DNA from: Hepsetus odoe
Lineage: Eukaryota; Chordata; Actinopteri; Characiformes; Hepsetidae
Direction of reading: 5' to 3'
Assembly: GCA_017165825.1 (NCBI GenBank)
Contig: CM029376.1
Location: 25,012,243-25,076,242, forward strand
Length of the DNA: 64,000 nucleotides
Under the pieces are notes generated by a model. It worked only from the letters and a program-made list of their open reading frames with translations, was not told the DNA's origin and made no database searches. Below, in pieces: positions 1 to 11,866 of this stretch. Numbering within the stretch: position 1 is the stretch's first letter; each line of letters opens with the position of its first letter. The position numbers were made by a program, and so were the translations under genes.

Positions 1-189
1 GATCTGAGAGCAGGGCCTGAAAAACTGAGGCAAATGGACCAGTGTGTGTGTGTGTGTGTATGTGTGTGTGTGTTTACAAGGGATGTTTTCTTATTTTAAA
101 GATTCATAAGGAGAGATAGTTACACTGCGTCACTGTACGGCAACCACAAAACTGCTGCCCTCTGCAAAACACTGCAGCCGGATGCATCC

Positions 190-236
<47 letters not shown>

Positions 237-742
237 GTGAGTGAAATGAGAGGGTTTCTGAACACAAATACAGAACGCCAGATTGATCAGCGGACCGACT
301 CCGGCCAGTAAAGAAGGGATGAGAGTCACAGCAGTGGCTGCGCAATATATCGCCCCCTCAACAGCATCGTGATAAACTGTGTCACAATATTCATTCCTGG
401 GTATCGTCGGTATAAATCCTAAATTCCATACGTCCATACTTTTTTTTTTGTTGCAAAAACGCCAAAGTAACGAGCAGCAGACTGGGCATCAGTGTCCTGC
501 TTCATTCATTTCTCCAAAATGCAAATGTTTCCTCTCGCCGGACACGCCCCAGGAAAGAATTTTTTTTTTACTTTTTCATACAAAGGTTGGAAAAACAGTG
601 GAAACATGCAGAAAGACACATATTTTAATGTCTTTTTGACAAAATGAACGAATTGGGGATTGAAAAATGTGACTCATGCAAAAAAAAAAAATATATATAT
701 ATATTAAGATTTAATATATATATTTATTTATACTTATATATG

Positions 743-802
<60 letters not shown>

Positions 803-1167
803 GTCTGTCTTATTTATTATAGGATGTGAACTTACAGAATCAACAAATCATGAAAGGGGTGTTAAAACCTTAAATCAGCAAAATGTCAGTTATTAGGACA
901 TCATAACTTTGCCTTTTCTGTCCATCTTTATTTATTAGTGACTAAAATGACACACCTAGACATAAATTCTGCACTGAAACTAAGAACTGATGGGTTGCCA
1001 GTACAGTATTTTATCATCATATTTCATTTTTATCAGTTGTTTTATTTTGCATCATATTACAAATTACGTTAATTAAGTTCAACTTTCTTAAAAAGAAAAA
1101 AAAAATTCATTATATTAACATGTATAAGTCCCTGCTGTTTTGGGGCATATAAATATATATACATTTA

Positions 1168-1198
<31 letters not shown>

Positions 1199-2169
1199 AC
1201 AGCTTGTATTTGTAATTCTCGTGGTTATTATGTATGTATTTGCTGCACTGTTGCACTAAATGTTAACTTTTTGGCACTTTTGCTCTTTATGTTGAATGTG
1301 TCAGTCTGTCACATGACAATAAATCTTCACGAATCTTGAATCATATCATCGTATCGTCCACCCGTCTTACGGCTTTCTACCAAAATAAGCAAAGCCAGTG
1401 CTGGGAGGTTATGACAGCTCTGGAGCTGGTGGAGCGGAGAGGCCAATCCGCAGGCCGAAGAAGGCCCGAGCTAATCCCGTCCCGCTCCAGACGGGGTCGG
1501 CATGTCGCACAGATGGGAGAGGGAGAGGGAGGGTAAACCCCCCACCCCCACCCCCCACACGCCCTCCAAAATCCTGTTCTTAACACATGAGCTTGAGCAC
1601 TCTGAATTATTCCAACCTTTTCAATATTTCACATGGCTCCCCCCTTTTTTTTTTCCTCCCCCATGTTTGTTGCCCGGCCTAATGCAATTTTCATGACAAA
1701 AAATGTTTTTGTCCTACTTTAAAACGTGGCCTGGGCCGGGCGGTATGATTCGGTATCACTGGCAGTGGAGGTGGAGGCCCATTAAAAACTTAAGAGGAAA
1801 GAGGAGGAGGGCTCTGGGAGAAAAGCATGGGGACCTGCTCATGCAGCGCGGACGGTGAGTGAGTTTAAGCTCGTCTAAACTCAGATTCACCACAACACAA
1901 AGACAGATGCACACACTTGTCCTTCAACTTCCTTTCTTTCCCGCTCGCTGTAATGAGATACTGAAAAAACACGGCTTACCGTCTCCCGTCCACGACTCGT
2001 GCATTCATGAGTGCTTCGGCGAGACAAAAAAAAGAAAGTTTCTTTCCAAAGTTGATGAAAAACACTGCTCGTAGCCCCACCACACACACTCACACACACA
2101 CTTATACTCACAAAATATTAAATATATATATATATATGGATATACATATACCGCAGGATATACAGTAGA
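1..2169. repeat. intergenic DNA with GT/CA microsatellites
   Basis: (TG)n 42-73, (CA)n 191-234, (TG)n 751-793 and (TG)n 1168-1194, separated by AT-rich sequence. 1390-1560 is locally GC-rich without a recognised exon. No gene seen. Confidence 0.8.
1215..1345 (+). mobile_element. possible LINE 3' end with AATAAA
   Basis: TTGCACTAAATGTTAACTTT followed by TGTCACATGACAATAAATCT and a TTGAATC-like end resembles a 3' terminus found at the ends of fish LINE copies. No coding part is present. Family not assigned. Confidence 0.35.
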
Positions 2170-2490
2170 CACACAGCTCAGGTTGGACGTTTTGGAGACA
2201 AGGTTAGAGAAGCAAGGTTGCGTTGGTTTGGACGTGTCCAGAGGAGGGACGAGGAGTATGTCGGGAGGAGGATGTTGAAGATGGAGCTGCCAGGAAAGAG
2301 GAGAAGAGGAAGACCAAAAGAGGAGGATTATGGACGTGGAGAGAGAGGACATGAAGGTGGTTGGTTTGAAGGAGGAAGATGCAGAGGACCGGAAGAAATG
2401 GAAGCAGATGATCCGCTGTGGCGACCCCTAAATGGGAGCAGCCGAAAGAAGAAGAAGAAGAAGAAGAAGAAGAAGAAGAAGAAGAAGAAA
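2170..2490 (+). mobile_element. RTE-clade LINE 3' end, 5'-truncated, with (AAG)n tail
   Basis: The translation contains RLRWFGRVQRRDEEYVGRRM and KRRRGRPK, then a broken frame ending in RCGDP with CGACCCC. This is the C-terminal tail of an RTE LINE ORF. It ends in an (AAG)n tract, 2446-2489. The ORF is frameshifted after RPK, so it is dead. Confidence 0.85.
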
Positions 2491-2540
2491 ATACAGGAGA
2501 CACACTGCCTGCTTACACTGAATGAATAACAGATCCACCC

Positions 2541-2579
<39 letters not shown>

Positions 2580-2790
2580 AATCTACATATATATACACAC
2601 AAACTATGCACATATATGCATATATCAGTCATTGAGAGAGATGGATGGATGAAGAGATGGACAAGCGGATGGATGGATGAGCAACTAGATAGACCAACAG
2701 ACCCAGATAGAGAGATAGAGATAGATAGATAGATAGATAGATCGATGGATAGATCAGATAGATAGATGAATAGATAGATCGAATTTTTAA
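2541..2790. repeat. tetranucleotide repeats (CTAT)n and (GATA)n
   Basis: (ATCT)n 2541-2580, GATG/GATA mixtures 2640-2680 and (GATA)n 2700-2775. The two complementary tracts are about 130 bp apart. 2790-3340 shows nothing recognisable. Confidence 0.85.
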
Positions 2791-3343
2791 TAATGTCATT
2801 TATTTTTTTTAGTGTTTTGTTCTGACGCTTCTATTTTGAGTTAATATTGAGCAACATAAAAACTATGAATAAATAAAAGAAAAAAAGTGCAGATGATTAT
2901 GACATGAAAACTGCTTTACCAGAACTTTGTGAATAGTACAGTAAAATAGCAGTTCTAGATAGTCTCCTTTTACCAGGGTCAATATGATAATCTAGGTCCT
3001 GAGAGAACATCCAGTCATCAGGAGACACTTTCTCTCCCGGATCTCTTCATTCCTACAGCGAACACTTCAACTGTAGATTTTAATGAACTGGGACGTCCAG
3101 GGAAAAGAGTGTACACTCACTTGTTATAACATCTAACTGAATAAGAAGAGGAAAGTACTCTGATTGTCCTTTCTTTTCCTGCAGAGGAAGGACACACCAC
3201 GGGTGCCAAAACATTTTCACATGCCCAGTTTAGCTCTGATGGCTATGTGAACGAATACATTTAATAATAAAGTTTTGTTTAGTTTTCTGCTGCTTTCTTC
3301 TAGAAAACAAGAATGGAGGAAGGTGGAGGAGGAGGGGGAAAAT

Positions 3344-3345
<2 letters not shown>

Positions 3346-3392
<47 letters not shown>

Positions 3393-3410
3393 TGTGTGTG
3401 TGTGTGTGTG

Positions 3411-3485
<75 letters not shown>

Positions 3486-3622
3486 AGACTCCAGTGTCTG
3501 GGCGTGCTGGCCAATACCCAGCATGCCGTGGGCTCCTGTCTCCCCACTGTTCCCTAACCCCCCTCCATACGGCCGTGTGTGTATGTGTGTGTGTGCGAGT
3601 TTGTGTGTGTGTGTGTGTGCGC

Positions 3623-3656
<34 letters not shown>

Positions 3657-3945
3657 ACGCAAGTGTGTGTGTGTGTGTGCCCTGCCCAGCACCGCACCCG
3701 GCCTGCCATGTGGCTGTCTCTCCTCCAATCTCTCCCAGGACCTAGCCATTCACAATCACACACACACACAAACACACACACACACCACACACACACACAC
3801 ACACACCTCTCTGACCTCTCCCAAACACATGAGCACAACACAAGCTCACACTAACACACTGCATGGTTTGCACTGTTTTCCTTTTATATTAGTGAAACTG
3901 AATTGGGCCAAAACACACACACACACACACCCACACACACACACA

Positions 3946-3998
<53 letters not shown>

Positions 3999-4000
3999 CA
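3346..4000. repeat. cluster of GA, GT and CA dinucleotide tracts
   Basis: (AG)n 3346-3390, (TG)n 3391-3411, (AG)n 3412-3484, (GT)n 3575-3680, (CA)n 3757-3806 and (CA)n 3911-3992. The long CVCV or ERER frames here are artefacts of the repeats. Confidence 0.95.
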
Positions 4001-4332
4001 TACTACACTACCTTCACACATACACTTAACTAATCTCACTCTCAGACACGCTTTTTGGCCACATCTTCTGTCCTGTTCTGCGTCCTGTGTGCTAGATATT
4101 GATTATGTTCTGCTGTTCTTTGTGGCTCTGTGTAGTTTTATCCCAGGTTACGGTCGTTCCTGTTGGATGTGAAAACTGTGAAAACTGGATGACATTAAAT
4201 AAGAGATGAAAAGTTGAAAATTGATCCGTTTGTACTGCTGGTGGAGTCTTTTGATAAAATGGTATTGAAACTAATGGACCCTGAACCTTCATGTCTCACT
4301 CAGACAAACTGATGAGCCAAAGAGTATGGTCA

Positions 4333-4333
<1 letters not shown>

Positions 4334-4365
<32 letters not shown>

Positions 4366-4540
4366 GTAATAATAATAATAGTGATACTAATAATAATAAG
4401 AATAAGAATAATGATGATGATGATGATGATGATAAGAATAATTATTATTTTGTTATTTTTATTGTTACTATTATTGTTTTTGTTTTAATAATGATAATAA
4501 TAATATCAAATTATAATTTTTATTAGTGTTATTACTGTTA

Positions 4541-4585
<45 letters not shown>

Positions 4586-4709
4586 TTGTTGTTGTTGTTA
4601 TCATTATCATTACCATTATTATTATTATTATTATTAATATTTCTGTTTGTGCACCAACTTCATCAAGGCAACAAATCTTTGTCTCACACACACACACACA
4701 CACACACTT
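4334..4709. repeat. trinucleotide AAT/ATT tracts and a CA tract
   Basis: (AAT)n from 4334, (GAT)n near 4412-4432, (ATT)n 4540-4642, then (CA)n 4685-4709. (AAT)n and (ATT)n are complementary and could pair. Nothing gene-like. Confidence 0.9.
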
Positions 4710-4739
4710 CATGAGTGAGTTATTATTAAACTTTAAGGT

Positions 4740-5640
4740 CAATTATAGCAGCGTCGGAGGCTGAGAGGGAGGCTGAGAGGGAAGCTTTCAGCAGCGTCAA
4801 GTCGAGGATCTGATGAAACATTTATGCTCCGAGTGCCACAAGGTCTTCTCTCCTCTTTTCATTATCAGCCATCAGCAGCTTAAAGACTCTAGCTTCACCA
4901 GAGCTCCACACAACCAATCAGCGACCCTCACGGCATTTGTTAAGGCCTGTGAGCATGAGCCTGGATTCAGTTTGAGCCATTTATTTAACAAAAAAATGAA
5001 AAAGATGCAGTTAATTATGCATCGTTTATTTTCTGGAAAGATTTTCTGTGCAAGGAGAAATGTAACGTGACGTAACACAAACCTGCCCAGGCCTGTATTT
5101 GGATTTTACATGATGATTGCTTGGGCAAACTTTTTCCACGGGCATCTGTTAGGGGTGCCGTCCCCGCCCTCAGAGTGCGGTCAGTGCAGGGGTTCCCTGG
5201 TGCCTTCTGCCTATAGCACAGTTGCGTCCGCCATTGGACCCTGAGCTGTCCACATTCTGCCTGCCAGCGCAGCCAAGACGTCCATATGCCTCTCCAGCTG
5301 ACTCCGTCTCCGTCAGCCCCTGACCCTACTGTACAGTGAGACGGACCCCGCTCGCCAGTGCCCAGCCACAAATACCCCATGCAGGGGCGAGGCATGTGGA
5401 CCCACACATGCCCACAATTACAAATATGGGGTTTGTAAGAAAGGCTCTATTAACATTATAGATTAAAACCATTATCATCAATAAAAACAAAAATTTAGCC
5501 ACTGTTTTCTGCAAAAACATCAACACACACTCATTAAACCGTGGGGCATGTTGTCCACACAAATCAGTTCATTTCTGGCCAAAAAAAAACAAAACAAAAC
5601 AGGTATTTTTTGTCCCATCTCACTTCAGAATAATGTGCAA
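4740..5640. other. unassigned sequence, GC-rich 5080-5400
   Basis: 5080-5400 has a 130-codon minus-strand frame with Trp and Cys but no motif I can place. It may be an old repeat. No splice pattern supports an exon. Confidence 0.3.
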
Positions 5641-5647
5641 TCACTAC

Positions 5648-6080
5648 CTAGTTTGGGACTAGGCTTAATCGCCGTTTTGGGACTAGGCTTAATTCCTGTT
5701 TGGCACTAGTCTTAATTCCTGTTTGGGAGTAGGGTTAATCCTTGTTAGGGTTTAGGTTTAATCCTTGTTTGGGAAGAGCCTTTATTTGTTTTTGGAACTA
5801 GGCTTAATCCTTGTTTGGGACTAATCTTAATTCCTAGTTTGGGACTAGGTGTAATCCCCGTTTGGGACAAATCTTAATTCGTGTTTGGAACACAGCTTAA
5901 TTTGTGTTTGGGACTAGGCTTGATACCTGTTTGGGAATAGGCTTAACCCGGGTTTTGGACTAGGCATAATTCCTGTTGGGGAATAGGGTTAACCCTTGTT
6001 TGGGACTAGACTTAATCCTGTTTGGAATGAGCCTCAAATCATATTGGGATTAGGCTTAATGACTGATTGGGTTTTAGGAG
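5648..6080 (+). repeat. diverged 23-24 bp minisatellite
   Basis: About 18 imperfect units of the form TTTGGGACTAGGCTTAATCC. Units vary at several positions and in length. Such TTGGGACTAGGCTTAATCC arrays occur in many fish genomes. Confidence 0.8.
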
Positions 6081-6673
6081 TAGGAATAGGGGGTGTGAAG
6101 ATAATTGACCCAAAATATGGGCTGTGCACTTGGGTTGAGGCGCCAGTATCCTGATAATGAAAACACTATTCGGGTATTTATTGTGTCGGTAATATTTCCA
6201 CGTTAACGTTTCGCTGAAGCACCAATTGCACCTCCGAGGCTAGTCCAATCATGACTGTTATCTTACTCTCCACTGGGGGGTCACTGCTTGTAATAGTCTG
6301 TTGTGGAAAATAATACAAATACGTCTGAATTCACTCGACTGGACTCTTGTTTTATCAGGACTCTAAATGATGAGAAATCTGCCACATTTGGCAAAAAAAA
6401 ATACCTCAAAGTGAGAAAGAATTCATGATTAGGGGCAGCAAGAGTGGCCCAGTCAGAGATTTCACATTAACCGGCCTAATATGGGGACGTTGTTCAGCTG
6501 AGAGACTGGCTGTAAAAGATGACGAGTCCTTATCCCACGCTGTGCTGTTCCGCTCTAGTGTCCTTCAAACTGTCCAAGTCTTCCAGTTTCCCTTTTATTA
6601 GACATTTTCAAAGCTGGTCCTCTGCCACTGTGTAACTGTTGTTACAATGTCAGCACGTGTAACCTTAAGAACT
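6080..6673. other. no recognisable feature
   Basis: Unique-looking, moderately AT-rich DNA. No frame, repeat or splice pattern that I can support. Confidence 0.4.
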
Positions 6674-6805
6674 TGTGGTGGACTAATTAACAGGACTAAG
6701 CACCATCATCAGAAGTCGTGGGTTTGAGTCTTAGACCAAAAGTTACCCTTGAGCAAGGTACCGTCCCCATGATTGTCCCCTCTGTGCAGGAAAATAAATG
6801 TGGCT
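6674..6805 (+). mobile_element. tRNA-derived SINE fragment (family S1)
   Basis: Degraded head, B-box-like GTGGGTTTGAGTC, then the family signature CCTTGAGCAAGGTACCGTCC. The 3' half is lost near 6800. Confidence 0.65.
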
Positions 6806-6844
6806 AAAATGAATATCAACATACGTCTTTTACCGATATCTGAT

Positions 6845-7042
6845 ATTTACATTTACATTTGTGGCATTTAGCAGATGCTCCTATCCAGAGCGACTTCCAT
6901 GTCCTGATTACAGGAGGAACTCAGGGTAAGGGGTCCTGCTCAGGGACCCAGTGGTGGTAGTGCTAGAGGTGGGATTCAAACCTGGGACCTCTTGAGCCAT
7001 TGGTCCATAGGCAAGTACCACCACTAGACCACCACCACCCAT
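6845..7042 (-). mobile_element. V-SINE-like element, tRNA head and L2-type tail
   Basis: On the minus strand it begins GGTGGTGGTCTAGTGGTGG (A box), has GGTTTGAATCCC (B box), and ends with GTCGCTCTGGATAGGAGC, ATCTGCTAAATGCC and AAATGTAAATGTAAA. That tail is the one shared by V-SINEs and zebrafish L2. Head and tail are both present, so it is near full length. The family differs from S1 in body and tail. Confidence 0.8.
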
Positions 7043-7145
7043 GATATGTCGAATTTCATTACATTAGTGTGTTTACAGAAAATTATGTTTTTAACCCAAA
7101 TCATTAAGATCATTTCCTCTCGTTTGAGGTTAAGTTTACAATGTT

Positions 7146-7490
7146 TAGCTTCTACAGGGAGCAGAAGGCTCTCCAAAAAACTGGAGGAAGAAACACTGGG
7201 AGGAACCAAGACTCAAAAGGGGAACCCGTCCTCTTCTGTTCGAATAATCAGGAAGGAAAAGAAGTGACGGTACTATAAAGATGAAAGTGAAAGTGACTTC
7301 TGTCTTAGTGAACCACAACGTAATTATTTCTCTGCATTTTACTCACACACTGTGCAGCAGGGGGCAGCCATGCACCCAACACCCGGGGAGCAGTGATGTG
7401 GACGGTACCTTGCTCAAGGGTACCTCAGGGCAACCTACTGGTTTGGGAATTGAACCCATGACCTTCTGATCCTGGGGCCAACTCCCAAAA
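7146..7490 (-). mobile_element. composite S1 SINE with L2-type 3' region
   Basis: Read on the minus strand: SINE S1 head and body (7490-7281; GAACCCATGACC complement, CTTGAGCAAGGTACC, GCTGCCCCCTGCTGCAC, ending GTCACTTTCACTTTC). It runs directly into TTGAGTCTTGGTTCCTCC and TTTCTTCCTCCAG (7275-7146), which also occurs at 41446 and 48958. The same junction recurs at 41255-41600, so this is probably one element. Confidence 0.75.
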
Positions 7491-7501
7491 CAGGAGAAGT
7501 A

Positions 7502-7756
7502 GGGGCAGGGTAGCCTAGTGGTTAGGCAGCCACAGGATCGGAAGATTGTGGGTTCCAGAGCCCTTCCCAGTAGGTTGCCCTGGGGTACCCTTGAAAACAG
7601 GCTACAAATCTCACTGCTCCAGGCCACTCATAACTGCCCCTGCTGCGATTGTTGTGTTGCATGGATTAAATGCCCGGAGAGGTCAATCTGTGGTTGCTGT
7701 GTGCTAACGCTAATGACCTACGCAATGGCAAAGAATAGTCACTTTCACTTTAAACG
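7502..7756 (+). mobile_element. S1 tRNA-derived SINE
   Basis: GGGGCAGGGTAGCCTAGTGG head, B box GTGGGTTCCAGAGCCC (degraded), body GTAGGTTGCCCTGGGGTACC, end AGTCACTTTCACTTT. It sits 12 bp from the minus-strand copy, head to head. Confidence 0.85.
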
Positions 7757-8289
7757 TAAAGCCACCACTGCTCCAATTATCTAATATTTTAAGTTAAGCA
7801 GAGAAAAGAGATTAACCACCCATTCTAGATGAACCACTAGAACTCAAATCTGCTTTAGTGTGCTGACAGTGTGACTGTAATGATCCGATGTCTCCGATTC
7901 CTCCGATTCACGTGGTCTTGTGAGCGTGTGGTCCAGAAGGCTGTGGTGTGTATTAGGAGGCTTCAGAAAAAGGAAGCGAGCTCCTCTAACGGTGAAGCAG
8001 CACCGCTCCTAACACTTACGAGGACTGCTCCTTTCACAATGTGCTCTGGTGACGAGTCTCACGGCATTAATACTGCAGCAGATTAATTTTTAAACATGTC
8101 AGATGGAATATGGAAAATAACCGAGTGAACAGAGTCTCATTAGCCCTCATGAGGGAAGCTAAGTAAGTTTCATTCTAAGTGACTTTTCGTCATGCAAATG
8201 GTAAAAGAAAAGAGAGTGACAGGGAACATACACTCATACGCTCTGTCTGCTGCTATGGTTAACAACTACACATTCCATATATTATACAG
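7757..8289. other. no recognisable feature
   Basis: Unique-looking DNA between SINEs and repeat R1 copy A. Nothing supported. Confidence 0.4.
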
Positions 8290-8885
8290 TAGCGTGCAAA
8301 AGTCTTGAGACACCCCTCATTTCTTTATATATTGATGAGAATCACATTGTTGGTGCAAAAATACTCTTTAGCTGTCTTTTTCAGATTGAGGATAAAATGA
8401 AAGAAATGTGATCAAATGTTTAAGTGCTGAAAAGCGTCTAAAGATGCAAGGTCCTAGATAAAGGGGTTCTAGCCAGTCAGTGTTGAGCAGTAAACAAATC
8501 CCCTGATCATCTGCACCTGTTTCTTCATTGCTTCAGGTCTTAAGTGAGACGCTTTGTTCTGCTTGAAGGTTCAGACGTAGATCACTGTGTGGATTAACCA
8601 ACACAGAACTATCAAACTGCTCCCAGGTACAGAGACTGGACTGATTTATGAGAACAACAACACTATCGCTTCAGGAAGATCAGAGAACTGCTCAGGTACA
8701 GAGACTGGACTGAACGCAGAAGTGCAACACTGTCCTTCAGGAAGATCTGGAGAGAACTGCTCAGGTACAGAGACTGGACTGAACATGAGAGAGACAACAA
8801 CACTGTCCTTCAGGAAGATCTGGAGAACTGCTCAGGTACAGAGACTGGACTGAACATGAGAGACAACAACAACTACAGGTCTTTG
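8290..8885 (+). mobile_element. unassigned interspersed repeat family R1, copy A, with internal 60-70 bp repeats
   Basis: It starts GTGCAAAAGTCTTGAGACAC. The conserved core is GCTTTGTTCTGCTTGAAGGT and ATCACTGTGTGGATTAACCA. Four internal repeat units start GGTACAGAGACTGGACTGA at 8636, 8695, 8764 and 8835 (spacing 59, 69, 71). The left end resembles the kind of terminus seen in DNA transposons, but I cannot name the family. Confidence 0.75.
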
Positions 8886-9865
8886 GTTTGAAACCTGAGC
8901 TGAAAGCTTATCATTCCTCATAAATAGTCACTCCAGTAGTTCAAATAGTTCAAATCCAGATCATTTCTATAAAGCTACATTCTAAAACTCGCCCTCTTAA
9001 ACCGCATCCAGCTCTTCATTAAGGTGGAACAGGCTAGTGGACATTACATCCACCTGTCTGCTCCACCTGATTTAGGAGGTTTTTGTGATTTATTTCCTTT
9101 TTTTATGAAACAAATTGGCCGATTTGGGTGACAATTGAATTCAAATGTTTCTTTTCAGTCATTTTAAATGAAAGAAACTGGATTTGGACACTAAAATCGA
9201 TTGTCAGTCTCTGTAGTAAGTAAAAGAAATCGTGTACATTCGTTTTTATCACTGTCAACTAATCAAACAGTCGCCTTCTCCAGGCCTACAGCAAACAAAA
9301 ACCCAGGCTCAGCCTTTCTCTCCGCATTAGGAGCTGACCATGTTTGTTTGAGAGGAAGATCCTCCTTAAAAGAGACTGCGCTCCTCTTATTGAGAGTTTA
9401 TGTTCACTCAAACCCTGACTTAAGTGCTGTTTGCCTCCCAAACAAACGTCGCGTTGGAGCGTGACACTTGGCAAACACCGTCCTCCGTTGTTTAAAAGCG
9501 GTCCACTTGAAGAGCTGCAAGACAAAGCCTGGTTGAGAAAGTAATCAACTGTCTAGACCTCCTTCACAAAGGCTGGATCCCTTACAAAAGCAAGTCACAA
9601 CTTTTTTGGCACGTCAGGCTTGTAGGGCAGCAGAGGGGTTCACAAGAGAGCACAGACGAAGAAAGATGCCAAAAACTTGACGCGCTGACAGGCCCCACGT
9701 CCGTCCCCGGCCAAGATTACTGTCCCATTTCAATCAGTCTCTGATATGGAGAAGATGAATGAGACCACTTTGCTGAAGAAAGAAACAAAATCAGCTTGGG
9801 AATAAATCATATTGTGAATTTGATTGTTGGTTCTATACTTCTCGGATCTCACTTGCTCACGTTTG
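8886..9865. other. no recognisable feature
   Basis: A mixed stretch. The frame at 9201-9464 has no domain. Nothing supported. Confidence 0.4.
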
Positions 9866-10062
9866 TGAAAGTGAAAGTGACTATTTGTCATTGTGAACTA
9901 TGAAATTCCTTTTAGCCCACACACACACCGTGCAGCTGGGTCATTTAAAGTTCCCGGGGAGCAGCAACGGGGACGGTAACTTGCTCAAGGGTACCTCAGT
10001 ACAGCCTACTGGTCTGGTAGTCGAACCCACGACCTTCTGATCCTGGGCCCTAACTGTTCTAC
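9866..10062 (-). mobile_element. S1 tRNA-derived SINE
   Basis: On the minus strand: head lost, B box GGTTCGACTACC, CTTGAGCAAGTTACCGTCC, end AGTCACTTTCACTTTCAC. It faces the plus-strand copy at 10319. Confidence 0.8.
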
Positions 10063-10318
10063 AAACGATTGACAAACTGTTAGCACGTCGCTGTTCAAAG
10101 ATTTTCAAAATGCAACACATTCTAGTGTTTGTTTTTAAATGTTACATTCAAATGTACATTTTCTTCCAAATTCTGGTTCCAAAATTTTGCCATCAGTTGT
10201 GAAAGATGTAATGGAGGCGGCGCCTCCGCTGTCGAATGAATTTCCCTTCTATTCCATGAAAACTCTTCCTATCGAGTCCACCCTTTTAAATCTTTCAAAT
10301 TCTTCTAAAGTAACCTGT

Positions 10319-10480
10319 GCAGCGGTGGGCTGGTGTTTGGGGACGAGGCCCCGGATCAGGAAGGTTGTGGGTTCAAAGCCCAGACCAGCAGGTTGCCCTA
10401 AGTTGCTCTTGAGCAAAGTACCGTCCCCATCACTGCTCCCGGGCTGCCCCCTGCTGCATGTGTGTGTGAATTTGACTTTT
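10319..10480 (+). mobile_element. S1 tRNA-derived SINE, 3'-shortened
   Basis: GCAGCGGTGGGCTGGTGT head, B box GTGGGTTCAAAGCCC, CTCTTGAGCAAAGTACCGTC, GCTGCCCCCTGCTGCATG. The final third is lost. Confidence 0.8.
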
Positions 10481-11080
10481 TTAAACAAATTGATTTTCGT
10501 CAATCTGACTTTCTTCACCTTCACCTTCTTATCGGTTAACATTTGGGTGCATACATCCAAAAAACGGCAATCCAAGTACAACGCCAGAAACAAAAATGAA
10601 GAGAAGGTGAAAATAATATAGCAAACTGTGAAAGATTTTCATTAAAAAAATATACCAAAATCGTGAATCGCTGAAATTGTTTATTATGTTTGTGGAGGAA
10701 AGTTCTAGAGGATGCATAAATGAGGCAAATCATCTGTTAAATTATCTGTTAGACAGGAACATCAGCATACAGAGAGCAAAATCAGTGAAATGAAAGCCTG
10801 ATGCAGGCGTTCTCTTTTTTCGCTGCTTGTTTACCTGCACGCTGCTTGGACACAGCTTGCTGGTGCTGCGGATGGAGGACCCTGGAGGACGTGGGAGAGT
10901 CCCGGGATGCATTGGGTGGGGTGGAGGGGGACAAAACACACATAATGAGAAAACTGGAAAGGTGAGCTCTAAGCAGGTTTAACCTCCCTGAACAGCCAAC
11001 ACAGTAAACTCTTGCTCTCAGTCTGATGTGTCCATTCAAGCAGCAGAGCTAAATGATGGAGCATTGAGAGCCACAGAGAA
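10481..11080. other. no gene recognised; weak exon-like signal rejected
   Basis: On the minus strand 10742-10940 contains an acceptor-like CCTCCAG and a CAG|GTAAAC donor around 47 nt, but no homology. See the rejected list. Confidence 0.3.
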
Positions 11081-11440
11081 GTGGGTGGTGATGATGGTGA
11101 TGATGGTGATGGTAATGATGATGATGATGATGGGGACGATCATTTAAAAGAAGTGTCAGTTTTATGAATATTCCATATATCCTCATATTATAGTCGTGGC
11201 AAAAGTTTGTGGACGCCTGCCTTTCTTCTGAAAGTGGGGTATTGATGAAGGAAAGTGTGCTGCAGAAAAAGCCTCTCTTCTTTTGATGAGGATGATGGTG
11301 GTGATGATTATGATGATGGTGGTGATGATGATGATGGTTATGGTGTTGAAGGTAGGGACGCTGTTTTTAATAAATTGTCAATTAGTTTAACATCCTATAT
11401 GTCCACAAACAATATATGTGACAAAAGTTTGTGGACACAG
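11080..11440. repeat. duplicated (TGATGG)n-containing segment with terminal hairpin
   Basis: Two similar segments (about 11080-11220 and 11283-11440), each with a TGATGG-rich tract, GGGACG, TGTCAGTTT or TGTCAATTAG, and CAAAAGTTTGTGGAC. The second ends in a perfect 11-bp inverted repeat, TGTCCACAAAC (11400-11410) with GTTTGTGGACA (11427-11437), which looks like a DNA transposon terminus. Confidence 0.6.
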
Positions 11441-11832
11441 TGCTGTTTAGGACCCCCCAAAAAACGTTTAGATCCAAATTTCTTTGATTCTATTTGACTG
11501 CTTCGATTGATTGAATCTAAACAGATTGCTTTACATTACAGGCAGTGCTGGGCGGTGACTGAAGAGGCTCTGAAGCTTTGTCTACCACTCACTCTGTGTG
11601 TGTGCCGTTGCCTAACAAGGGGTGAATAGTGCTGAGCCTGTGATGGCTTCATTACGCCAGCCTCTCTTACCTTCTGGAAAAAATTAATGCTTTAATGAAG
11701 TATGTTATGAGATGACACCTCCACGGCACTTCTGCTTTAAATCAGAGATAATGAAGGCCCATTAATGAGGGCCTCAGTCAGAACACACCTGATCTACAGT
11801 CCCTTCCTCCCTCTCTCTCCATCCCTCCCTCT

Positions 11833-11866
<34 letters not shown>

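Noticed and set aside
3300..4029. Long frames rich in CVCV, HTHT or ERER
   Set aside because: They are translations of dinucleotide repeats; the same bases are open on both strands and carry no domain.
5015..5407. 130-codon minus-strand frame
   Set aside because: No recognisable domain or splice signals; GC-rich sequence of unknown origin.
10742..11039. Possible elp4 last exon on the minus strand
   Set aside because: An acceptor and a CAG|GTAAAC donor exist, but the peptide does not resemble the conserved ELP4 C-terminus.
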